Part shown: positions 1 to 11,425 of the stretch, one piece after another
Numbering within the stretch: position 1 is the first letter of the stretch
Layout: each line of letters starts with the position of its first letter
DNA from: Luteimonas salinisoli
Lineage (GTDB): Bacteria > Pseudomonadota > Gammaproteobacteria > Xanthomonadales > Xanthomonadaceae
DNA: 64,000 nucleotides
Reading direction: 5' to 3'
Assembly (NCBI RefSeq): GCF_013425525.1
Contig: NZ_JACCKA010000054.1
Span: 40,003 to 104,002 of the forward strand
Notes under the pieces: model-generated
Databases searched by the model: none
Told to the model about the DNA's origin: nothing
What the model saw: the letters and a program-made list of their open reading frames with translations, nothing else
Program-made: the position numbers and the translations under genes

Positions 1-96
1 GGGTGGGGGCTGGGACATGGTGGCGATCGGTATGTTCGGCGGCCTGGGGCGCGCAATGTTGGTGCCGCGGGAACGAAGGGGAGCGTCGTGGGCCGA

Positions 97-516
97 TCAG
101 CCGTCGGCCGGCGTCAGCCAGTTTTCCAGCTGCAGCCCCGGGACACGCGCGAACTCGCGCACGTTGTCCGTCACCAGCACGGCTCCGAGCGCGCGCGCCT
201 GGGCGGCGATCAGCAGATCGTTCGGCCCGATCGGTGTGCCTGCGCCTTCGAGCGTGCTGCGGATGTCTGCATAGTGGATCTCCGACGGCGGCTCCAGGGG
301 CAGGACCGGTACCTGGCTCAGGATCAAGTCCAGCCGCTCCGCCAGGCGATGCCCTGGTACCCGCGTCACGCCGAAACGCAACTCCGCGGCGACCACGATG
401 CCGAGCGCGATCTGTTCCAGCCCCACCCGCGCCATGCGCCGCGCTACCGGGCCCTGGGGGTGGCGCATGAGATCGGACACCACGTTGGTGTCCAGCAGAT
501 AGCGCGGGGCGCTCAC
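97..516 (-). CDS. vapC: VapC-type PIN-domain toxin
   Basis: Predicted PIN-domain endoribonuclease, toxin half of a type II toxin-antitoxin pair. The 139-residue length is typical of VapC. The acidic metal site is visible: D9 in the N-terminal LLDTN motif, E45, D100 in GPNDLLIAA and D117 in VTDN. Translation starts at GTG (516) whose bases overlap the TGA of vapB (GTGA), implying translational coupling with the antitoxin. VapC toxins usually cleave initiator tRNA or rRNA; the target here cannot be told. Family assignment is secure, activity is inferred. Confidence 0.9.
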   Translation of the reverse strand: MSAPRYLLDTNVVSDLMRHPQGPVARRMARVGLEQIALGIVVAAELRFGVTRVPGHRLAERLDLILSQVPVLPLEPPSEIHYADIRSTLEGAGTPIGPNDLLIAAQARALGAVLVTDNVREFARVPGLQLENWLTPADG

Positions 517-755
517 AGCCTGGGATCGTCGAGCGGCAGCAGGCCCTCGTCGACGTCAGGAAATGCCTCGTCGATCGGCTCGAGCGTCGCCAGTATCTCC
601 AGCAGATCGCGCCTGGGTTTGATCGGCTCGATCACCAGCCGCTCGCCCTCCTGGCGCATGATGGCCTCGTCGCCCGGCAGCTCGAACTCGCGCGGAATGC
701 GCACGGCCTGATTACGGCCGTTGCGGAAAAGACGGACATGGCGTTCGGCCTTCAC
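513..755 (-). CDS. vapB: VapB-type antitoxin
   Basis: Antitoxin partner of vapC, 80 residues from GTG at 755. The N-terminal part has the AbrB/MazE swapped-hairpin signature (FRNGRNQAVRIP) that binds DNA; the acidic C-terminal tail should wrap the toxin. The frame remains open further upstream, with ATGs at 776 and 788, but the GTG at 755 has a GGAG ribosome site seven bases ahead and gives the family's usual length, while both ATGs sit inside the palindrome at 774-791. The complex is expected to repress its own promoter through that palindrome. Confidence 0.85.
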   Translation of the reverse strand: MKAERHVRLFRNGRNQAVRIPREFELPGDEAIMRQEGERLVIEPIKPRRDLLEILATLEPIDEAFPDVDEGLLPLDDPRL

Positions 756-773
756 GGGGCCACTCCAACCTGA

Positions 774-791
774 CATATGCCGGAGCATATG
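774..791. promoter_or_regulatory. Perfect inverted repeat upstream of vapBC, likely operator
   Basis: CATATGC (774-780), four-base spacer, GCATATG (785-791). It lies about 19-36 bases ahead of the chosen vapB start, where VapBC autorepression operators usually sit. The function is inferred from symmetry and position. Confidence 0.55.
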
Positions 792-1353
792 CCTGTGGAT
801 GCCCAGCGGTCAACCGGGCCGCACCGGCCGGCCACCCGGGCCTGGCGCGGCGGCCGTGGCTGCGCCCGCTGCGCTATCCCCGCAACCGGGAACTGCGGCA
901 AGCCCTCACGCACGCTAGCGCAGCGAGCCTCGACCTGATCGCTCAGCGAGGCTCGCAGGTCACCACGCGCCGCGCGGGCCATCCAGTAGGCTCAGGCCGC
1001 TGCCCGACACGTTCAGGCGAAGCCCGGGAGCGATGGTGATGCGTCGGCGAAACCTCATGCCCTCTTCCCGCTGTCCTCGCCGCGCGCACGGGCTCTCGCG
1101 AAGGCGGGATGCTGCCGAAGAAGGCCTCGGGCTGGTGGTCGCCCTCCACCACGGACAGCGCGGCCAAGGACACCAGGATGATCAGCCCGGTCAGCATCAC
1201 TGTGAACGCGCGGGAGGATTTTGTATGCTCGGCGGCGCGACGACTCGCAGGGGGCTGTGGAGCGTCGCGCCTGCGAGCCGCGTCCAGCGCGCCGCCGACG
1301 GGGATGGATCAACGCCGAATCGTGCCCGGCCCCCCGCGCGCGCAGGGATGCTG
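792..1353. other. 562-bp spacer between vapBC and the M48 peptidase gene
   Basis: No convincing gene. On the minus strand a frame at 943-1197 starts with a hydrophobic stretch (MLTGLIILVSLAAL) and continues as low-complexity Arg/Pro sequence with no ribosome site; it may be a gene remnant. On the plus strand a strong GGAGG at 1213-1217 precedes ATG 1225, which is in frame with the peptidase and is the main alternative start for it. Confidence 0.4.
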
Positions 1354-3492
1354 ATGGACACGATGGTAATGCCCGCTCCGACCGCCCCGGCGGAATCGCC
1401 GGCCGGACTGATGCGCGCGATGGCGCCCGGCTCCGTGCCGCGCCCGCCGCGGCGCCCGCTGTACTCGATCCTGCTCTGGCTGGTGGCGCTGTTGTCGCGC
1501 CTGCTGCCGGTGGTCTACTTCGGCCTCGTTGCCGGGCTGGCGTGGCTGGGCTACGCCTACTACGCCGAGTGGGCACCGCGCGGCATGAGTGGACTGTGGA
1601 CCGTGCTGGCCTGGGTGGTGCCCGGCTTCGTCATCGGCGTGCTGGTGCTGTTCCTGCTCAAGCCGTTGTTTGCGCCGCGGACCAAGGTGCCCGACGCGGT
1701 GCGGCTGCCGGGCGAGGAGTCGGCATTCCGCGACGCGGTGGTGGCGCTGTGCGGCGCGGTCGGCGTGGCGCCGCCGCGCGAGATCTTCCTCAGCCACAGC
1801 GTCAATGCATGGGTGCAGTTCAGCGCCGGCCCGGCCGGGCTGGTGGGCGGCGCCAGGACGCTGACCATCGGCCTGCCGCTGGTGGCCGGCATGACGGCGC
1901 GCCAGTTGGTGGGCGTGCTCGCGCACGAGTTCGGCCACTTCGCGCAGCGCGGCGGCATGCGCGCGGCGCACGTGATCAACCATGTCAACCGCTGGCTGGA
2001 ATCGCGCGCCTACCACCGCGACGAGTGGGACGACCGGCTGCAGCGCTGGGTCGAAGGCGATGGCGACGACGATGGCGGCAACCTGTTCCAGCTGATGTGC
2101 GTGGCCACCCTGGCCTGCCTGGGTCTGACGCGGGTGTTCCTGCGCGCGCTGTTCCAAATCAGCTTCCGGATGAGCCGGCGCCTGTCGCAGGAGATGGAAT
2201 TCGACGCCGACCGCTACGAGGTCGCGGTGGCCGGCAGCGACAACTTCGCCGCCACGGCGCTGCGCCTGCGTGCGCTGTCGCAGGCCATGCACGAGGTCGA
2301 GGCTGCCAACGGCAAGGCCTGGCGCGAGGGAAGCCTGGTGCGGGACCTGCCCGCCGCCGCAGCGTTGCGGCTGGGGCAGTGGCGCGCGGAGGACTGGCAG
2401 GCGATCGAGCGCCAGCTCGACAACGACGACGAGACCCGCTTCTGGGCTTCGCACCCGGCCGACCAGGCGCGGATCGCCAACGCGGTCTCGCGACCGGTGG
2501 AAGGCATGTTCCTGGACGAACGCCCGGCGGCGGCGCTGTTCGCCGATTTCCCAGCGCTGAGCCGGCGCGTGACCGAGCACTACTACCGCGAGATGGCGCT
2601 GGAGTTCGGCGCGCGCAACCTGGTCGAGCCGGCCCAGCTTCTTGGCATGGGCGAGCTGCCGGAGGATCTCGCGCAGGGCTGGAAGCGCTTCGCCAACGGC
2701 ATGCTCGGCCCGGTGCCGCTGCTGGACCCCTCCGAGGGCGGGCTGCTGCCGGCGGCCGGCTTCGACTGGCAGGGCTGCGTCGACGAGCTGCGCCGGCTGG
2801 GCCCGGACGCCGCCGACCTGTGGCCGCGGCTCGAACGCACACGCACGCGGGGCGACGAACTGGAGCTGTGGGTGCGCCTGGTGGACCTGGACGTGGATTT
2901 CACCATGCCCGACGGCTCCGATCCCGACCCGGCCGCGCTACGCGGACAACTGGGTGCCTGCCGCGACCGCAACTCGGCCGACCGCAAGCTTGCGGTGCGC
3001 ATCCTCGGGCTGTTCGCGCGCCGTTTCCAACTCGCGGTCGCCGCGCTGGCCGAGCCAGAGCGCTCGCAGGCGCAGGCCAAGCTGGCGCTGCTGCAGCAGT
3101 TGCACGACGCCTGGCCGAAGGTCGAGCGCCTGCTGTCCGAAGGCCGCGTCTGCCTGCGCCTGCACGGAGGCATGACGCGCGACGCGGATGAACTGCGCGC
3201 GCGCGTCTACGCGATGGCAGAGCAGTACCGGCGGGACTTCGAGGGTGCGCTGTCGAAATTCGACGCGGTCATGCTGGCGGGTGGATCGAGCCTCGGCCGG
3301 CGTCTGCGCAGCCGCTGTGGCCGCATGTCGTCGGCCGGCGGCGACCCGTTCGCGTTCGTCCACGTCACGGCACCCGTGGAGGACGCCTTTCTCGACCTGT
3401 ACCGGCGCGAGCTGGCCGAACTGGCGCTGCTCGCCGATGCGGCCGAACGCGAGCACGGGATCCGCCCGATCCGGCTGTTCCAGGGCCGTTGA
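1354..3492 (+). CDS. M48-family membrane zinc metallopeptidase
   Basis: Predicted integral-membrane zinc protease of the M48 (HtpX/Ste24) clan, 712 residues from ATG 1354. Two hydrophobic segments near the N-terminus (about residues 35-60 and 75-110) precede the catalytic domain. The zinc site HEFGH is at about residues 191-195; the third-ligand region EMEFDADRYE, with the M48 ExxxD arrangement, follows about 90 residues later. The long C-terminal half has no motif I recognise. Start choice is uncertain: ATG 1354 has AGGG six bases upstream, but ATG 1225, in frame with a stronger GGAGG, would add 43 Arg/Ala-rich residues that do not look like protein. It stands alone, convergent with the next gene. 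Membrane protein quality control is the family role; its substrate is unknown. Confidence 0.85.
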   Translation: MDTMVMPAPTAPAESPAGLMRAMAPGSVPRPPRRPLYSILLWLVALLSRLLPVVYFGLVAGLAWLGYAYYAEWAPRGMSGLWTVLAWVVPGFVIGVLVLFLLKPLFAPRTKVPDAVRLPGEESAFRDAVVALCGAVGVAPPREIFLSHSVNAWVQFSAGPAGLVGGARTLTIGLPLVAGMTARQLVGVLAHEFGHFAQRGGMRAAHVINHVNRWLESRAYHRDEWDDRLQRWVEGDGDDDGGNLFQLMCVATLACLGLTRVFLRALFQISFRMSRRLSQEMEFDADRYEVAVAGSDNFAATALRLRALSQAMHEVEAANGKAWREGSLVRDLPAAAALRLGQWRAEDWQAIERQLDNDDETRFWASHPADQARIANAVSRPVEGMFLDERPAAALFADFPALSRRVTEHYYREMALEFGARNLVEPAQLLGMGELPEDLAQGWKRFANGMLGPVPLLDPSEGGLLPAAGFDWQGCVDELRRLGPDAADLWPRLERTRTRGDELELWVRLVDLDVDFTMPDGSDPDPAALRGQLGACRDRNSADRKLAVRILGLFARRFQLAVAALAEPERSQAQAKLALLQQLHDAWPKVERLLSEGRVCLRLHGGMTRDADELRARVYAMAEQYRRDFEGALSKFDAVMLAGGSSLGRRLRSRCGRMSSAGGDPFAFVHVTAPVEDAFLDLYRRELAELALLADAAEREHGIRPIRLFQGR

Positions 3493-3538
3493 TGCGGCCC
3501 GGCGCGGAGACGAGGGAACGGAGGAGATTGGGGTCGCT

Positions 3539-4930
3539 CTACGGGTGCGAAGACAGCTCAGCTGTCCCATAGCCCGGCTCCAGCGGCCCGCCGAGAATGA
3601 AATCGGCCATCACCCGGAAGTACCCCTCGGGCTGGCGGGTGGAGACGCGCTCTCCGTCGGGTCCGGTCTCGAACTCGTACATGCCGTGGTCGGCGCCGGG
3701 GAACAGCGCGGTCACGATCGGCCTGCCGTCGCGCTGCAGCGCGGCCAGGCGGCGTAGCGTCTCGCCCGGCGGCGCATCGCGGTCCTGGCCGCCCAGCGCC
3801 CAGAGCTGCGGAACGTCCAGCGTCTCCAGCACCGGCATGGGGTCGTAGTGCGCGGGGATGCCGTACACCAGGTGCGGGGCCTCCTTGCGCACGGTCGCTT
3901 CGTCGTTGCCGAGCAGGTACCAGGTAAAGTTGCCGCGCACCGAGGGATACCAGGGTTCGTCGCCGTATTTCGCCTTCACCGACTCCAGCTGCGCGTAGCC
4001 TTCGATGAAGCCGCTCTCGATCACCCGCGCTGTGGCGTCGGCGATCGCCATGGCGCCGGCGGCGGCCTCCGGGCCGAAGCCGCCGCGCTGCATGTCGAAG
4101 GCGATCGCCTCGCGGTCCTCCTCCAGCGGCGAGACCGCCAGCCCGAAGCTGACGATGACGAAGTCCACCGGTTCGATGCGCGCCGCCAGCGGCGCCACCC
4201 AGCCGCCCTGGCTGCCGCCCTGGTAGCCGACGCGTCCGGCGCGCGCGCCGGCCAGGCGCCGCGCCTCGCGCATGGCGTGGATGGCGTCGATCGCCAGCGT
4301 CAGGTAGTCCTGGGTGTAGCGACCACCCGATGCCCCGGTGCCGCGCTTGTCGTAGGCGAACACGCCGATGCCGGCGCCGGCGAACTCGCGCTGCAGCGAA
4401 TACCGCTCCAGCGCGGAGTCGCGTTCGGCACCGTGAACCAGCACCACCAGCGGTACCGGGTCGTTGCCGGGCGGAAGCGTCAAGCGCCCGGCGAGCGTGA
4501 CGCCGCTGCCCTGAAAGCGGGTGTCGATCTGCTGCAGCGGTACGCGCTGCCCGGCCGTCCGGTCGAAACGGATGCCGCCGCGCCCGCAATCGTCGAACGA
4601 CACGCGGTGCCCGTCCGGCCGCTCCGTCCAGCCCAGGGTGCTGGTCCAGGTGCCATCGTCCTCCGACGCGAGCGCGCCGGTACTGCCGTCCGTCGCGCGC
4701 CACCGCAGCTGGCCGGCGGCGCCGGGGCCGATGTCGAGCGTGTCGCCGTTGTCCAGCCGGTAGCTGCCGACCTCGCACGGCGGCGACTGGTCCGATGCCG
4801 CCACCTGCCCGGCGAGCAGCGCACCTGCGAGAGCAACGGCACGCAGCCATGCGCCTGTCGGGAGAATTCCTGATTTCAAGTCGGCGGCCTCTGGATTGGG
4901 ATTCGCGGACTGCAGCCTGCCATGTTCCAT
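3539..4930 (-). CDS. Secreted alpha/beta hydrolase
   Basis: Predicted exported serine hydrolase, 463 residues. An N-terminal hydrophobic segment ending in ALLAGQVAASD resembles a signal peptide. After a roughly 110-residue N-terminal domain (beta-rich, unknown) comes an alpha/beta hydrolase fold: oxyanion motif LVHGAERD, nucleophile elbow GGSQGG, and late histidine in PGADHGMYEFE. The DxxG-type acid lies around LGGQDRDAP. The organisation matches esterases/peptidases of the EstD/YcjY type. The ATG at 4930 is the last Met before the signal; the frame is open further upstream but that part is not protein-like. It may be expressed with no partner; substrate unknown. Confidence 0.8.
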   Translation of the reverse strand: MEHGRLQSANPNPEAADLKSGILPTGAWLRAVALAGALLAGQVAASDQSPPCEVGSYRLDNGDTLDIGPGAAGQLRWRATDGSTGALASEDDGTWTSTLGWTERPDGHRVSFDDCGRGGIRFDRTAGQRVPLQQIDTRFQGSGVTLAGRLTLPPGNDPVPLVVLVHGAERDSALERYSLQREFAGAGIGVFAYDKRGTGASGGRYTQDYLTLAIDAIHAMREARRLAGARAGRVGYQGGSQGGWVAPLAARIEPVDFVIVSFGLAVSPLEEDREAIAFDMQRGGFGPEAAAGAMAIADATARVIESGFIEGYAQLESVKAKYGDEPWYPSVRGNFTWYLLGNDEATVRKEAPHLVYGIPAHYDPMPVLETLDVPQLWALGGQDRDAPPGETLRRLAALQRDGRPIVTALFPGADHGMYEFETGPDGERVSTRQPEGYFRVMADFILGGPLEPGYGTAELSSHP

Positions 4931-5121
4931 CCGTACGGCGCCATCGGCGGGCGACGAAAGCCGCGGATGCGATGACGGATCGCAACGATGGCGGCCCGAA
5001 GGCCGCAGCCGGGTCCATCGGTTCGCCGCTTGCGCACCGGCCCTCGATGCCTGGCGCTGCTGGCGGCATCCGTGCAAGTGCGCCACCGGATTGCTCCGCA
5101 TCGCCAGTGGCGCGCCCGGCG

Positions 5122-5475
5122 TCACTTGTCGGCTTTCAGCCTGGTCTCGACCTGCCGCGCCCATTTCTTCGAGGTGGCCGACAGCGGCAGCAGGCCCCGA
5201 TAGATCTCCCGGCCCAGCCCGGTGGCGGTGTAGCCGTGCGCGCCCTTCGCCACCAGGCCGGCCATCGCCAGTTCCTTGAGCCGCGTATTGAGGACAGCGG
5301 GCGAGATGCTCTCGCACGCAGCCTCCAGCTCGCCGAAGGTGCTCGGCCCGCGTTCGCTCAACGTCCACAGCACGCCCATGGCCCAGCGCCGGCCCAGAAG
5401 ATCGAACAGCGCCATGATCGCGCTTCCGGATTTCGAGCCTCGGACCGGCGTGCCGGGTACGGGGATCTTGGTCAT
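5122..5475 (-). CDS. HxlR-family transcriptional regulator
   Basis: Winged-helix regulator of 117 residues, the usual HxlR/MarR-like length. Typical HxlR features: an early LLGRRWAMGVLWTL helix, then GPSTFGELEAA and SPAVLNTRLKEL recognition-helix region, and the wing GYTATGLGREIY. It starts 72 bases from the divergent GST gene at 5548, so it most likely controls that gene and itself through the shared intergenic region. HxlR proteins generally respond to electrophiles or redox change, which fits a GST neighbour. The effector is not visible. Confidence 0.88.
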   Translation of the reverse strand: MTKIPVPGTPVRGSKSGSAIMALFDLLGRRWAMGVLWTLSERGPSTFGELEAACESISPAVLNTRLKELAMAGLVAKGAHGYTATGLGREIYRGLLPLSATSKKWARQVETRLKADK

Positions 5476-5547
5476 GCGCCGCTTCCTCTTGCGCCCGCGC
5501 CCGCGGGTTTGCTATGTTTTTAATAGTTGAATCGGTCGGAGTCGGCG

Positions 5548-6240
5548 GTGGCTCGGGCGAAGCTCTACACGGGCACCATGAACGCCTCCAGCTGGGCGAT
5601 GCGCGCGTGGCTCGCCCTGCGGGCCGCCGGGTACGAGTTCGACGAGGAACTGGTCGACATCCGCAAACCCCAGCGTTTCGGCAATCTCGCGCGGATAGGG
5701 AAGCTCTCCCCCGCGGCGTCCGTGCCCGTGCTCGATACCGGCCGCACCGTGATCTACGACTCCATCGCCATCATGGAGTTCGCCAACGACGTCTGCAACG
5801 GCGCCCTGCTCCCGACGGATGCCGAGGCGCGGGCGCATGCGCGCTCGGTAGCGGCGTGGCAGCATGCCGGGCTGTCGTCGATCTGCCACCGGATCTCGTT
5901 CGAGAGCGCGTTCTACCCGGTCAAGCGCGCGTTCTCGCCAACGGAGCGCGCCGGCTGCGAACGGCTGTTCTCGCACTACGAAGCGCTGCTGGCGCGCTAT
6001 TCGGGGCCGTTCCTGTTCGGCGCGATCTCACTGGCCGATTTCATGCACGTGCCCACGGTGATCCGGCTGTGCAGGCACGGCGCCGACCTGACCCGCTGGC
6101 CGCGCGCGCGGAGCTGGACGGACACCCTGCTGCACCACACCCTGGTGGTCGAATGGATGCGGGAAGCCGACACCCTCGCGCCGGTCTGGCTGGAGGACTA
6201 CCTTCCCGGCGGGGCCTGGCCGGCGGCACCCGCTGCCTGA
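5548..6240 (+). CDS. Glutathione S-transferase-like protein
   Basis: GST-fold protein of 230 residues. The thioredoxin-like N-terminal domain is recognisable: KLYTGTMNASSWAMRAWLAL (substrate/glutathione contact with a Ser in the first loop), then SPAASVPVLDTG with the cis-Pro, and YDSIAIMEFAND for the gamma-glutamyl contact; an all-helical C-terminal domain follows with the FLFGAISLADFMHVP N-capping box. GTG 5548 is favoured because GGAG lies six bases before it; TTG 5527 is an in-frame alternative. Divergent from an HxlR regulator. The physiological substrate is unknown. Confidence 0.85.
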   Translation: MARAKLYTGTMNASSWAMRAWLALRAAGYEFDEELVDIRKPQRFGNLARIGKLSPAASVPVLDTGRTVIYDSIAIMEFANDVCNGALLPTDAEARAHARSVAAWQHAGLSSICHRISFESAFYPVKRAFSPTERAGCERLFSHYEALLARYSGPFLFGAISLADFMHVPTVIRLCRHGADLTRWPRARSWTDTLLHHTLVVEWMREADTLAPVWLEDYLPGGAWPAAPAA

Positions 6241-6278
6241 ACGAGGGGTACGGTGCCACGCGGCGGACGCCCGCCCGC

Positions 6279-6284
6279 TATAAT
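6279..6284 (+). promoter_or_regulatory. -10 box for the gcvP leader
   Basis: Perfect TATAAT about 16 bases ahead of the first riboswitch aptamer. No good -35 hexamer is seen at the usual distance. Transcription starting near 6291 would include the whole tandem glycine aptamer. Confidence 0.6.
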
Positions 6285-6299
6285 CGATCCCGCAACACC

Positions 6300-6487
6300 C
6301 CCCGACGGGAGAAGCAGGCCCCGGCCCACCGGGCGCCCGCTGCCGAAGGCGCAACGCCCGTAATCGCTCAGGCTCACGTACCGCCGGCGGGGACAACTCT
6401 GGAGAGACCGGTTCGATCCGGCGCCGAAGGTGCATGGGACAGGCTGCGGCCCGCCCCCGAACTCTCAGGCAAAAGGACAGAGGGGCG
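6300..6487 (+). ncRNA. Tandem glycine riboswitch
   Basis: Two consecutive glycine aptamers in the leader of gcvP. Aptamer 1 (about 6300-6393) has GACGGGAGAAG, the core CCGAAGGCGCAA (6343-6354) and CGCTCAGGCTCACGTACCG. Aptamer 2 (about 6394-6487) has CTCTGGAGAGACC, CCGAAGG (6424-6430) and the hallmark CTCTCAGGCAAAAGGACAG (6462-6480). The linker is short, as in the classical cooperative architecture. In proteobacteria these elements usually switch on glycine cleavage when glycine is abundant. The expression platform lies in the roughly 50 bases before the gcvP ATG; no obvious U-tract terminator is seen, so translational control is possible. Confidence 0.93.
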
Positions 6488-6538
6488 CCCTGCGTGCAGC
6501 CGCACGCGGCCCTTCCGCGCCCGCCAGAGTCCGAAGCC

Positions 6539-9571
<3,033 letters not shown>

Positions 9572-9591
9572 AGGCCGCGCCATCGAGGTCA

Positions 9592-9705
9592 CCGCCCCTA
9601 GGGGCGGCCCATGGCCGCGAAACCGCGGCAAACTCCGGCCGGCGCGGCGGCGATCCGCGGCGTTGCGTACCGCGCCGGCCTTCGCGCGCATGGCGCGCTC
9701 CTACG
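9592..9705. repeat. REP-like palindromic repeat pair downstream of gcvP
   Basis: A left copy carrying CCATGGCCGCGAAACCGCGG (after the perfect hairpin CCGCCCC-TA-GGGGCGG, 9592-9607) faces a right copy GCCTTCGCGCGCATGGCGCG (9678-9697) followed by CTCCTAC. The same module recurs in other intergenic spaces of this window. Confidence 0.7.
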
Positions 9706-10681
9706 GTGCACGGGAACCACGTACGGCGGCGCGGGTGAGCCGGCCGGCCATGGCGGCTACCTGCGCCACCAGCTCCGGCGGCTCCAGCACCTCGAACTCC
9801 ACCCCGATCATCGACAGGTGGTACGCCAGGGTCTCCGGCGACTGCGCGCCGGCTTCGAGCAGGCAGCGGTATTCGTCTAGCGGCTCCAGCCGCGCCACCA
9901 GCGGCGGAATCTTCGCTGCCATCCGCGCGTGCGGCGCGTGCAGCACCACCCGCGCGCGCACCGGATAGGGGGCCGAGGCGATGTTGCGCGAGACGTAGGC
10001 CGCCAGGTCGCCGCCGGGAATCGGCCGTGGCATGAAGCGCTGCCCGGTGAGGATGCGCGCGTCGATCCGGTCGACCCGGAAGGTGCGCCAGTCCTGCCGC
10101 TGCAGGTCCCAGCCGACCAGGTACCAGTGCCCCGTGGCGCACACCAGGCCGTGCGGTTCCACCTCGCGCTCGCTGCCGCGGCCTTCGCGGTCGCGATAGC
10201 GGAACCTCGCCCGCTGCTCGCCGCGGCAGGCGCCACCCAGGGTGGTCAGCACCTCGGGCTGCACCAGCGGCCCGCTCAACCCGAGCGGCGACACCGCCGC
10301 GTGCAGCGCGCGCACGCGCCTGCGCAGCCGCGCGGGCAGCACCTGCTCCAGCTTGGCCAGCGCGCCGACCGCGCTCTCCTCCATCCCCGCCACGCTGCCG
10401 GTGGTGGCCATGCGCAGGCCCAGCGCCACCGCCAGCGCCTCGTCGTCCTCGAGCAGCAGCGGCGGCAGCGTGCTGCCGGCGCCGAGCTGGTAGCCGCCGG
10501 CCACGCCGCTGCTCGAGCGCACCGGGTAGCCGAGGCTGCGCAGCTTGTCGGCGTCGCGGCGCACCGTGCGCGGGGTGACCTGCAGGCGTTCGGCCAGTTC
10601 GGCGCCGGTCCAGAAGCGGCGCGCCTGCAGCAGGGCGAGCAGGCGCAGCAGGCGGGCGGAGGTCTCGAGCATGGCGGCCAT
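9701..10681 (-). CDS. YafY-family HTH/WYL-domain transcriptional regulator
   Basis: 326-residue regulator. The N-terminal winged helix has LARLLALLQ-like and LAERLQVTPRTVRRDADKLR sequence, the DeoR/HTH_11 pattern. The C-terminal half holds a WYL domain, with HGLVCATGHWYLVGWDLQRQ and DWRTFRVDRIDA as its core, followed by a WCX-like end. WYL domains generally sense a small ligand or nucleic acid. The frame stays open upstream but the ATG at 10681, right after the inverted repeat, gives the family length. It is divergent from the GST gene at 10790 and the shared 108-bp spacer has a perfect palindrome, suggesting direct control of that gene and itself. Confidence 0.88.
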   Translation of the reverse strand: MAAMLETSARLLRLLALLQARRFWTGAELAERLQVTPRTVRRDADKLRSLGYPVRSSSGVAGGYQLGAGSTLPPLLLEDDEALAVALGLRMATTGSVAGMEESAVGALAKLEQVLPARLRRRVRALHAAVSPLGLSGPLVQPEVLTTLGGACRGEQRARFRYRDREGRGSEREVEPHGLVCATGHWYLVGWDLQRQDWRTFRVDRIDARILTGQRFMPRPIPGGDLAAYVSRNIASAPYPVRARVVLHAPHARMAAKIPPLVARLEPLDEYRCLLEAGAQSPETLAYHLSMIGVEFEVLEPPELVAQVAAMAGRLTRAAVRGSRAP

Positions 10682-10691
10682 GATGCCGCAG

Positions 10692-10716
10692 ATCGAGGAC
10701 AGAAGTTGTCCTCGAT
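10692..10716. promoter_or_regulatory. Perfect inverted repeat between WYL regulator and GST gene
   Basis: ATCGAGGACA (10692-10701), five-base spacer, TGTCCTCGAT (10707-10716). It begins 11 bases upstream of the regulator start and lies about 73 bases upstream of the GST start, well placed as a shared operator. Binding by the WYL regulator is inferred. Confidence 0.6.
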
Positions 10717-10789
10717 GGCGCGTAGCCTGTTTTCCACGGTTCCGGCGCATCCCGCCCGGACCGAACCCTACCCAGAAGGAGTCCGAACC

Positions 10790-11425
10790 ATGTCCCTGAC
10801 CCTCTACGCCGCCCCGATGTCCAGCGCCACCCCGGTGGTCCACGCGATGGCCGAACTCGGTGTCCTGCACGAGCTGGTGATGCTGGACCTGTCCGCAGGC
10901 GAGCAGAAGCAGCCGGAGTACCTGGCGATCAACCCCAATGGCGTGGTACCCACCCTGGTGGTCGACGGCACCCCGATGTTCGAGGCGGTGGCGATCATGC
11001 AGTGGCTCGGCGAGACCTACGGCGTCGAGCGCGGCCTGTGGCCGGCGGCCGGCACCCCCGATCGGCTGCAGGCGCTGTCCTGGACCACCTGGGCCTACGT
11101 GACCTACGGCGGCGCGGTGCAGCGCCTCAACCTGTCGCAGAGCGACCGCGTCGACCCGGCGGTACGCCATGCGCCGATGGCCGAATACTGCCTGCGCGAG
11201 ATGGACGCCATGCTCGCGACCCTGGACGCGCGCCTGGCCGATCGTCGGTGGCTGCTCGGCGACGACTTCTCGCTGGCCGACCTGATCGTCGCCAGCGTGG
11301 TGATCTACAGCAGCTATTGCGGCGTGCCATTGGACGGCCATCGCAACCTCAAGGACTGGACCGACCGCTTCCAGCAGCGCGAGGCGTTCCAGAAGACCTG
11401 GAGCCAGGCCGGACAGGCCGGCTGA
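10790..11425 (+). CDS. Glutathione S-transferase
   Basis: Soluble GST, 211 residues. N-terminal thioredoxin domain: SLTLYAAPMSSATPVVHAMA with a Ser pair at the catalytic position, NPNGVVPTLVVDGTPMFEAV with the cis-Pro and gamma-glutamyl contact (FEAVAIMQWL). The helical C-terminal domain carries WLLGDDFSLADLIVASV, the N-capping box. AGAAGGA sits ten bases before ATG 10790. It is divergent from a WYL regulator with a palindromic operator candidate between them, which suggests induction by a xenobiotic or electrophile. The real substrate cannot be read from sequence. Confidence 0.9.
   Translation: MSLTLYAAPMSSATPVVHAMAELGVLHELVMLDLSAGEQKQPEYLAINPNGVVPTLVVDGTPMFEAVAIMQWLGETYGVERGLWPAAGTPDRLQALSWTTWAYVTYGGAVQRLNLSQSDRVDPAVRHAPMAEYCLREMDAMLATLDARLADRRWLLGDDFSLADLIVASVVIYSSYCGVPLDGHRNLKDWTDRFQQREAFQKTWSQAGQAG

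Noticed and set aside
943..1197. Small minus-strand frame with a hydrophobic start (MLTGLIILVSLAAL).
   Set aside because: No ribosome site and the remainder is low complexity; it may be a remnant but cannot be supported as a gene.
1225..1353. Upstream in-frame ATG 1225 for the M48 peptidase with a strong GGAGG.
   Set aside because: It would add 43 Arg/Ala-rich residues unlike a protein N-terminus; kept only as an alternative start.
9592..9607. Hairpin CCGCCCC-TA-GGGGCGG considered a gcvP terminator.
   Set aside because: No U-tract follows and it is part of the dispersed repeat; it may still affect 3' ends.
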